DNA of 47,153 nt from an uncultured Alphaproteobacteria bacterium (lineage in GTDB: Bacteria > Pseudomonadota > Alphaproteobacteria > HIMB59 > GCA-002718135). The stretch spans positions 99,014 to 146,166 of the forward strand of contig CACMET010000001.1 of assembly GCA_902612825.1 (NCBI GenBank), read 5' to 3'. A program made the translations under genes and the position numbers. Numbering within the stretch: the stretch's first letter is position 1; every line of letters starts with the position of its first letter. The notes under the pieces were generated by a model that was given only the letters and a program-made list of their open reading frames with translations, had not been told where the DNA came from and did no database searches. Shown piece after piece: positions 42,150 through 47,153 of this stretch.

Positions 42150-43052
42150 ATGAGTCAAAATTCTTATCTATATGCTTTTTGTGTAGTTTTTCTCGCTGGA
42201 ATTTTTTGGAGTTTTGGAGCGTTGACAGTTAGATATATGGTCGATGGTCATCATTATGTTTTTCAATATTTATTTTATAGAGGTTTAACAATTTCAATTA
42301 TTCTTCTTATATATTTATTTTTTCGTGAAGGTTTTGCTTTTTATAAAAATTTTCTCAAAATAGGAATACCATCTATACTTGGAGGTTTGTTTCTAGCAAC
42401 AGCTTTTACTGGGTTCATTTTTTCTATTACTATGACTACGGCTGCAGTAACATTATTTATGTTAGCAGCCATGCCTTTTATTGCAGCCATTGTTGGTTAT
42501 TTTGTTCTTGGCGAAATACTTAAAAGATCAACATTAATTGCAATGGTAGTAGCATTTATAGGTGTTTGTGTGATGATTATAAATGACAGTATTTCCGGTA
42601 CTGCTTTAGGTGCAATAATAGGATTTATTTCTGCAACTGGTTTTGCCTTATACACTGTAACAATAAGATGGAAACCTGAAACACCAAAATTCACAACAGT
42701 TGTTTTAGCTGGACTATTTTGCACTATATTTGCATTCTTTGTCTTAGGCTTCTCTTTTGAACCTTTTGTACTGATGCCTGAAATAAATAGTTATTTGAGT
42801 ATACTTCATGGAATAATTGTTGCATCCGGTTTAATACTTTACAGTCTTGGAGCAAAATACTTACCCTCAGCTGAGCTAGCACTTTTATCGTTAATGGAAG
42901 TTGTTGGAGGAGTTCTGTGGGTCTGGCTTCCTATTTTTGGAATTAATGAAGTACCAAGTACAACTGTAATAATTGGAGGTTTTATAATAACTTTAGCTGT
43001 AGTTTATTATGGTTTTGCGACTAGGCAGACTGATATCAATATTAAAACTTAA
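42150..43052 (+). CDS. EamA/DMT-family permease
   Basis: A ten-helix inner-membrane permease of 300 residues, the second EamA protein of the window and not closely similar to the one at 11874. The two EamA halves are visible ([15 protein letters not shown] to GVCVMIIND, then [17 protein letters not shown] to the C-terminus). The sequence YTVTIRW and [15 protein letters not shown] is typical of the metabolite/drug exporter group. The ATG at 42150 is preferred to a TTG at 42144. No neighbour indicates the substrate. Its stop overlaps the convergent hemA stop by 4 bases. Confidence 0.87.
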   Translation: MSQNSYLYAFCVVFLAGIFWSFGALTVRYMVDGHHYVFQYLFYRGLTISIILLIYLFFREGFAFYKNFLKIGIPSILGGLFLATAFTGFIFSITMTTAAVTLFMLAAMPFIAAIVGYFVLGEILKRSTLIAMVVAFIGVCVMIINDSISGTALGAIIGFISATGFALYTVTIRWKPETPKFTTVVLAGLFCTIFAFFVLGFSFEPFVLMPEINSYLSILHGIIVASGLILYSLGAKYLPSAELALLSLMEVVGGVLWVWLPIFGINEVPSTTVIIGGFIITLAVVYYGFATRQTDINIKT

Positions 43053-44284
43053 ATATTTGCTGTAACTTTATTAATATTTTTCCTCGGCAAATTATTTTTA
43101 GACCAAACTATATCAAGAGCCTTAATCATATTTTCAATATGCTCTTTTCTATGTTTAGGAGTAACAGTTATTCTTAGTCTTTCTAAGCCTTTTGGTACAG
43201 TCGGGTAAAAAATTGGTTGTGCATAAATACCATGATCATCAATTAAATCTTTAGACACTTTTTTGCATAAAAAAGGATCATTAATTAATACTGCTACAAT
43301 ATGAGAATTTGTATCCAAATAAGGGATTGCTAAGGAATCTAAATTTTCTCTTATTAAAGCTGCATTTTCTTTTATTCTTATTCTCAGTTGTTCTGCCAGA
43401 GAAACAATATCTATTGCTTTAGCAGCTCCTGCAGCAATTGATGGACAGATTGAAGTTGTAAAAATAAAACCTGGAGAGAAACTTCTAATATAATCAATTA
43501 TTTCTGAACTAGCTGCAATATAACCTCCCATTTGACCATATGCTTTTGCTAAAGTTCCATTAATAATATCTATTTTATCTTCAACTCCCATTTCTACTGC
43601 AATACCTTTACCTTCTTTACCGTAAAGTCCAACTGAATGAACTTCATCCAGATATGTCATACAGTTATATTTTTTTGCTAACTCTACAATTTTAACTATA
43701 GGCGATCTTATACCCTCCATAGAGTATAAACTTTCAAAAACGATTAACTTAGGATTATCTACATTTGACTCTTTTAGTAACTGTTCTAAATGATCAATGT
43801 CATTGTGTTTAAATATATGACACTTAGCACCACTATTCTTAATACCTTGTATTAAAGAAGCGTGATTTAATTCATCAGAAAATATCTCAATATCTTTAAT
43901 TTTTTTTCCTAAAGTCCATAAAGTAGATTGGTTTGCTGTATAAGCAGAAGCAAAAACTAATGCCGCCTCTTTATTATGAACATTTGCCAGTTTTTTTTCA
44001 AGTTCAGTATGATAGGTTGATGTACCAGAAATATTTCTTGTTCCACCTGAACCAGATCCATATTCAAGTAGTGTTTTTACAATTTCATTTACTACCTCTG
44101 GGTGCTGACTCATGTTCAGATAGTCATTAGAACACCAAACCTCGACTTCTCTTTCTTTATTTTTGAAACTTTCATCTGCATTTGGAAAACTTTTTATAGG
44201 TCTGTCTATGTTTCTAAAGTCCCTATAAAGACCTTGATCTTTTAAATTTTTTAATTCAGATTCAAAGAAATTTTTATATTGCAT
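43049..44284 (-). CDS. hemA: 5-aminolevulinate synthase
   Basis: The first step of C4-route heme synthesis (glycine plus succinyl-CoA), PLP-dependent, 411 residues. [13 protein letters not shown] (50-62), [13 protein letters not shown] (76-88), [24 protein letters not shown] (211-222, PLP Asp213 and His216) and the PLP Lys247 in [15 protein letters not shown] identify ALAS rather than KBL or BioF. The residue before the Lys pair is Ala where Gly is more usual (GTLAKAYG for GTLGKAFG). This route is a marker for Alphaproteobacteria. It lies downstream of the cytochrome b561 gene on the same strand, near hemC and hemE. Confidence 0.96.
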   Translation of the reverse strand: MQYKNFFESELKNLKDQGLYRDFRNIDRPIKSFPNADESFKNKEREVEVWCSNDYLNMSQHPEVVNEIVKTLLEYGSGSGGTRNISGTSTYHTELEKKLANVHNKEAALVFASAYTANQSTLWTLGKKIKDIEIFSDELNHASLIQGIKNSGAKCHIFKHNDIDHLEQLLKESNVDNPKLIVFESLYSMEGIRSPIVKIVELAKKYNCMTYLDEVHSVGLYGKEGKGIAVEMGVEDKIDIINGTLAKAYGQMGGYIAASSEIIDYIRSFSPGFIFTTSICPSIAAGAAKAIDIVSLAEQLRIRIKENAALIRENLDSLAIPYLDTNSHIVAVLINDPFLCKKVSKDLIDDHGIYAQPIFYPTVPKGLERLRITVTPKHRKEHIENMIKALDIVWSKNNLPRKNINKVTANI

Positions 44285-44339
44285 TTTTATTAGATATCTT
44301 ACCCAATCTTTAATTGTAAGTGTTTAATTGAATGAATTG

Positions 44340-44918
44340 TCACACCTTATTTCTACTAAAAGACATTCTCCTCCAGACACCATATTTATCTTTAATTATA
44401 AATCGATGATACAACGCTGCTGCAATATGAAGTGAAAAAAGAGCTGTTAGTATAAGTGCTGAGTAGTAGTGTATAGCTAGGGCTTGAGGGTATAGAAAAA
44501 AGTTCTCTTCGATTAAAGGTGGTATTTTAATTAATCCCAAGAGATGAACATCTTCTCCTCCAAGCCATGTCATAAAGGTACCTTGAATAGGAATAAGAAT
44601 AACTAAACCATAAAGTACAAAATGGACTAAATTCGAGACCAATTTATGAAATAAAGGAATATTTTCATATTTAGGATGAGTATTAAATATGTATTTCCAC
44701 ATTAATCTGAGTACAACTAAACTAAAGACTAAGGTACCAAAAAATTTATGAGTAATAATAAAACCCATTTTAAGAGGAGAAAATTCCATATTATGAAGGC
44801 TAATCCCTGTTGCAACTTGCCAAAAAAGAAGAAGTGCTAATGACCAATGAAAAAGTTTTGCAACTAAGCCCCAAGAAGATTTTGTACCTTTAAATTCAAT
44901 CATTACCAATTTTATCAT
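44340..44918 (-). CDS. cybB: Cytochrome b561
   Basis: A four-helix di-heme b-type cytochrome of 192 residues in the inner membrane. Heme-ligand His candidates are in LFHWSLALLLFW, ITHKFFG, AIHYYSALI and LHIAAALYHRF, matching the bacterial CybB pattern. GLVILIPIQGTFMTWLGGEDVHLLGL is a further family segment. It moves electrons, probably from quinol or superoxide. Met6 (44903) is an equally good start. Next to hemA on the same strand, it may be transcribed with it. Confidence 0.88.
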   Translation of the reverse strand: MIKLVMIEFKGTKSSWGLVAKLFHWSLALLLFWQVATGISLHNMEFSPLKMGFIITHKFFGTLVFSLVVLRLMWKYIFNTHPKYENIPLFHKLVSNLVHFVLYGLVILIPIQGTFMTWLGGEDVHLLGLIKIPPLIEENFFLYPQALAIHYYSALILTALFSLHIAAALYHRFIIKDKYGVWRRMSFSRNKV

Positions 44919-44945
44919 ATAGTGCTATTTAAAATAATATAATCC

Positions 44946-46454
44946 ATGAAAATTAGAGTTTTATCGAGAAAAAGTGATTTGGCAATAATTCAAGCACGTG
45001 AATTTTCCGATTCTTTGCAATCAAAACATCCTTTTGTAGAAATAGAATTTTTAACAAGAAGTACTTCAGGAGATAAAGATCTAAAAACACCTCTTTCTGA
45101 AATGCCAACAGAAGGTGTTTTTACGAATGATTTAAGAGATGAATTAATAAATAACAAATGTGATTTAATTGTCCATTCTTGGAAGGATCTTCCAATTGAA
45201 GTTGGTGATAAAACTAAAATAGCTGCAACATTAAAACGAGCCGACAAAAGAGATATATTATTCTTAAAAAAAAATAAAAAAATGGATAATAAGAAAATTA
45301 CCATTCTTTGTTCATCACCAAGAAGACAATATAATTTAAAAAATTTTATTGAAAATTATCTTCCACATAAGTTTGATGAAGTTTGCTTTGAAAATATTAG
45401 AGGTAACATACCCACTAGATTTAAAAAATTTTTGGAAAATCCTGACAGTGATGGTTTTATTGTTGCTAAAGCAGCAATTGATAGATTACTTTTGAATAAT
45501 TATTCTGAATTCAATGAATTAAAAATAACTCTAAAAAAATTTATTAACGAATGTCTATGGTCTGTTTTACCATTGTCTATAAACCCTTGTTCTCCTGGAC
45601 AAGGAGCTCTAGCGATTGAAACAAGAATTAAAGATAATAGACTTAACAAAATTTTAAATGATATTAATTTTTCCAAAGATTATTCGAATGTTATTCAAGA
45701 AAGAAATATTTTAAAAAATTATGGAGGGGGATGTCACCAAAAAATAGGAGTATCTTACATCTCACATAAATTAGGATTAGTTGTATCTAAAAGAGGTGAA
45801 GATGAAAACGGCAATCATTTTGAGAGCTGGGATTTTATTGATCCAAAAGATATAAGTTTTTCAAGTAATACAGCATCTGAAATTTATCCTGAAAATTTAA
45901 AAAATTATAAAATATTTTCTAGAAAACAATTAAATAAAAATGTCGATGATATAAATAATTTACAAAATAAATGTATTTATGTTTCACGAATTAGCTCAAT
46001 CCCAGATAGGTCAAAAATCCAATCAAATAATGTTATTTGGACTAGTGGTTTAAGAACATGGAAAAATTTATCTGAAAGAGGTATTTGGGTTAATGGAACT
46101 TCAGATGGTTTGGGTGAGGATTTTGATAAAGATATTAATTCACTTACAAATAATCCTTGGGTTAAGTTAACCCATTCTCAATCTCCTGAAAGTTCGATAA
46201 AAAATAAAATTGAAACGTATCAATTGGAGTCTATCGATTTTGAAATAGATATAGAAAAGAAAAAGTACTTTTATTGGATGAGCAGTTCAGCTTTTAAGGT
46301 GAGTATCGATAAATATCCTAAAATTATAGAAAAATATCATTTTTGTGGCCCAGGAAATACTTACAATGAGATTAGTAAAATATTAGGTAATGATAAAAAT
46401 CTTTTTGTTGAGCTATCTTATGATAGTTGGAAGAAAAAATTACTAAAAGCCTAA
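44946..46454 (+). CDS. hemC: Hydroxymethylbilane synthase with HemD-like C-terminal extension
   Basis: Porphobilinogen deaminase, 502 residues against about 310 normally. Residues 1 to about 285 are HemC: VLSRKSDLAIIQA (5-17), HSWKDLPIE with catalytic Asp81, SSPRRQYNL, NIRGNIPTR, CSPGQGALAIE, and GGGCHQKIG with the Cys that carries the dipyrromethane cofactor. The remaining about 200 residues include IWTSGLRTWKNL, IWVNGTSDGLGEDF, and FYWMSSSAFKVS..YHFCGPGNTYNEI, which resemble parts of uroporphyrinogen-III synthase (HemD). If so, this is a bifunctional HemC-HemD protein. It is 2 bases ahead of hemE and divergent from cybB. The HemC part is certain, the HemD part is a weak match by eye. Confidence 0.88.
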   Translation: MKIRVLSRKSDLAIIQAREFSDSLQSKHPFVEIEFLTRSTSGDKDLKTPLSEMPTEGVFTNDLRDELINNKCDLIVHSWKDLPIEVGDKTKIAATLKRADKRDILFLKKNKKMDNKKITILCSSPRRQYNLKNFIENYLPHKFDEVCFENIRGNIPTRFKKFLENPDSDGFIVAKAAIDRLLLNNYSEFNELKITLKKFINECLWSVLPLSINPCSPGQGALAIETRIKDNRLNKILNDINFSKDYSNVIQERNILKNYGGGCHQKIGVSYISHKLGLVVSKRGEDENGNHFESWDFIDPKDISFSSNTASEIYPENLKNYKIFSRKQLNKNVDDINNLQNKCIYVSRISSIPDRSKIQSNNVIWTSGLRTWKNLSERGIWVNGTSDGLGEDFDKDINSLTNNPWVKLTHSQSPESSIKNKIETYQLESIDFEIDIEKKKYFYWMSSSAFKVSIDKYPKIIEKYHFCGPGNTYNEISKILGNDKNLFVELSYDSWKKKLLKA

Positions 46455-46456
46455 AA

Positions 46457-47153
46457 ATGACAAATATTTTATTCGAAAATGCTCTCAAAAGAAATATTCA
46501 AAAAACACCACCCATTTGGTTCATGAGACAGGCTGGAAGGTACCATTCGCATTATCGCAAGCTCAAAGAAAAATATACTTTTGAAGAACTTTGTAAAACT
46601 CCGGATCTAGCCGCAGAAGTCGCTTTTGGTCCAATACAAGAGTTTGATTACGATATTGCAATTTTATTCAGTGATATTTTATTTATCTTGGAGGGACTTG
46701 GATTAGAATTAAAGTTTGACCCAGGACCGAAATTTAATTCTTATATAAATTCAGAAAACATTAATGATTATAGTAATATTGATCGTGGGATCGAGCATAT
46801 GCAATTTCAATTTGAAGCTATAAAAATAACAAAAGAGAAATTGCCAAATAATAAAAGTTTAATTGGATTTGTTGGTGGACCTTGGACATTATCAAAATAT
46901 GCATTTGGAAATAATAACTCTGATTTAATCGACACTAAAATGAATTTAAAATTTATTTCAAAAATTCTTTTACCCCTTCTAAAGAAAAATATTCAATTAC
47001 AATTAGATGCAGGTGTTGAACTTGTCATGATTTTTGATAGCTCTTTGTATGATTTAGATAAAATAAATTTTTATGAAATTTATTCAAAATTTTTGGAAGA
47101 GATTGCAATTTCTTTTCCAAATAAACTTGGCTATTATTCAAGAGGTAAGAGTT
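46457..47153 (+). CDS. hemE: Uroporphyrinogen decarboxylase (3' end outside window)
   Basis: The frame opens at ATG 46457 and runs off the window end without a stop, giving about 232 of some 340 residues. TPPIWFMRQAGRYHSHYRKLKE near the N-terminus contains the substrate-binding Arg residues, FSDILFILEGLGLEL holds the catalytic Asp, and IGFVGGPWTLSKYAFG is another HemE signature. It decarboxylates uroporphyrinogen III to coproporphyrinogen III. Two bases after the hemC-type gene, it should be cotranscribed, placing three heme enzymes with cytochrome b561 in one block. Confidence 0.96.
   Translation, partial: MTNILFENALKRNIQKTPPIWFMRQAGRYHSHYRKLKEKYTFEELCKTPDLAAEVAFGPIQEFDYDIAILFSDILFILEGLGLELKFDPGPKFNSYINSENINDYSNIDRGIEHMQFQFEAIKITKEKLPNNKSLIGFVGGPWTLSKYAFGNNNSDLIDTKMNLKFISKILLPLLKKNIQLQLDAGVELVMIFDSSLYDLDKINFYEIYSKFLEEIAISFPNKLGYYSRGKS

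Noticed and set aside
1-47153. tRNA, rRNA, CRISPR, insertion sequences, prophage or integrase genes
   Set aside because: No cloverleaf-like sequence, spaced direct repeats, transposase or integrase motif was found by eye in the short gaps or the frames; small RNAs cannot be excluded without covariance models.

Overview
The window is a gene-dense, very AT-rich stretch with stop/start overlaps at many junctions and no gap above about 170 bases between genes. No tRNA, rRNA, CRISPR array or insertion sequence was seen. A 5-aminolevulinate synthase (C4/Shemin heme route), a protein carrying the GcrA C-terminal zinc motif and an alphaproteobacterial MotA/OmpA-type pair all point to a genome-streamlined marine alphaproteobacterium. 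The heavy load of sugar ABC transporters fits lineages such as AEGEAN-169/HIMB59 better than classical SAR11. That placement is inference; no search was run.

Layout. (1) 1-3351: the end of alanine dehydrogenase, a short 'core' MetE-type methyltransferase, and a formylglycine-dependent hydrolase resembling phosphonate monoester hydrolases and sulfatases. (2) 3503-16778: a 13-gene rightward run. It holds a family-5 (Dpp/Opp-type) ABC transporter, two Gfo/Idh/MocA oxidoreductases, an EamA permease, an aldose-1-epimerase, both subunits of sulfopyruvate decarboxylase (ComD, ComE), a PfkB kinase resembling the sulfofructose kinase YihV, and a 2-hydroxyacid dehydrogenase resembling sulfolactate dehydrogenase SlcC. 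(3) 16781-19245, leftward: a third Gfo/Idh/MocA protein and an L-fucose/arabinose-isomerase-like protein. (4) 19414-27811: a family-1 sugar ABC transporter coupled to a GH31 glycosidase and a uronate-isomerase-like enzyme. (5) 27803-33787: an SDR, fructuronate reductase, mannonate dehydratase, an aldo/keto reductase of the L-fucose dehydrogenase type and a GH29 alpha-L-fucosidase. (6) 33806-47153: housekeeping and stress genes (ureohydrolase, peroxiredoxin, Nudix, MsrA, CFA synthase, MotA/OmpA pair, pentapeptide protein, small lipoprotein, EamA permease) and a heme block (hemA, cytochrome b561, hemC with a HemD-like tail, hemE).

The first 34 kb reads as a catabolic island for phytoplankton-derived sugars: uronate, L-fucose and probably a sulfonated C6/C3 compound. 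The most interesting part is 12773-16778. Mutarotase, YihV-like kinase, SlcC-like dehydrogenase and ComDE together look like segments of an aerobic route from a sulfosugar or sulfolactate through sulfopyruvate to sulfoacetaldehyde. The aldolase step and sulfoacetaldehyde acetyltransferase (Xsc) are not in the window. No conventional transcriptional regulator is visible among these catabolic genes.
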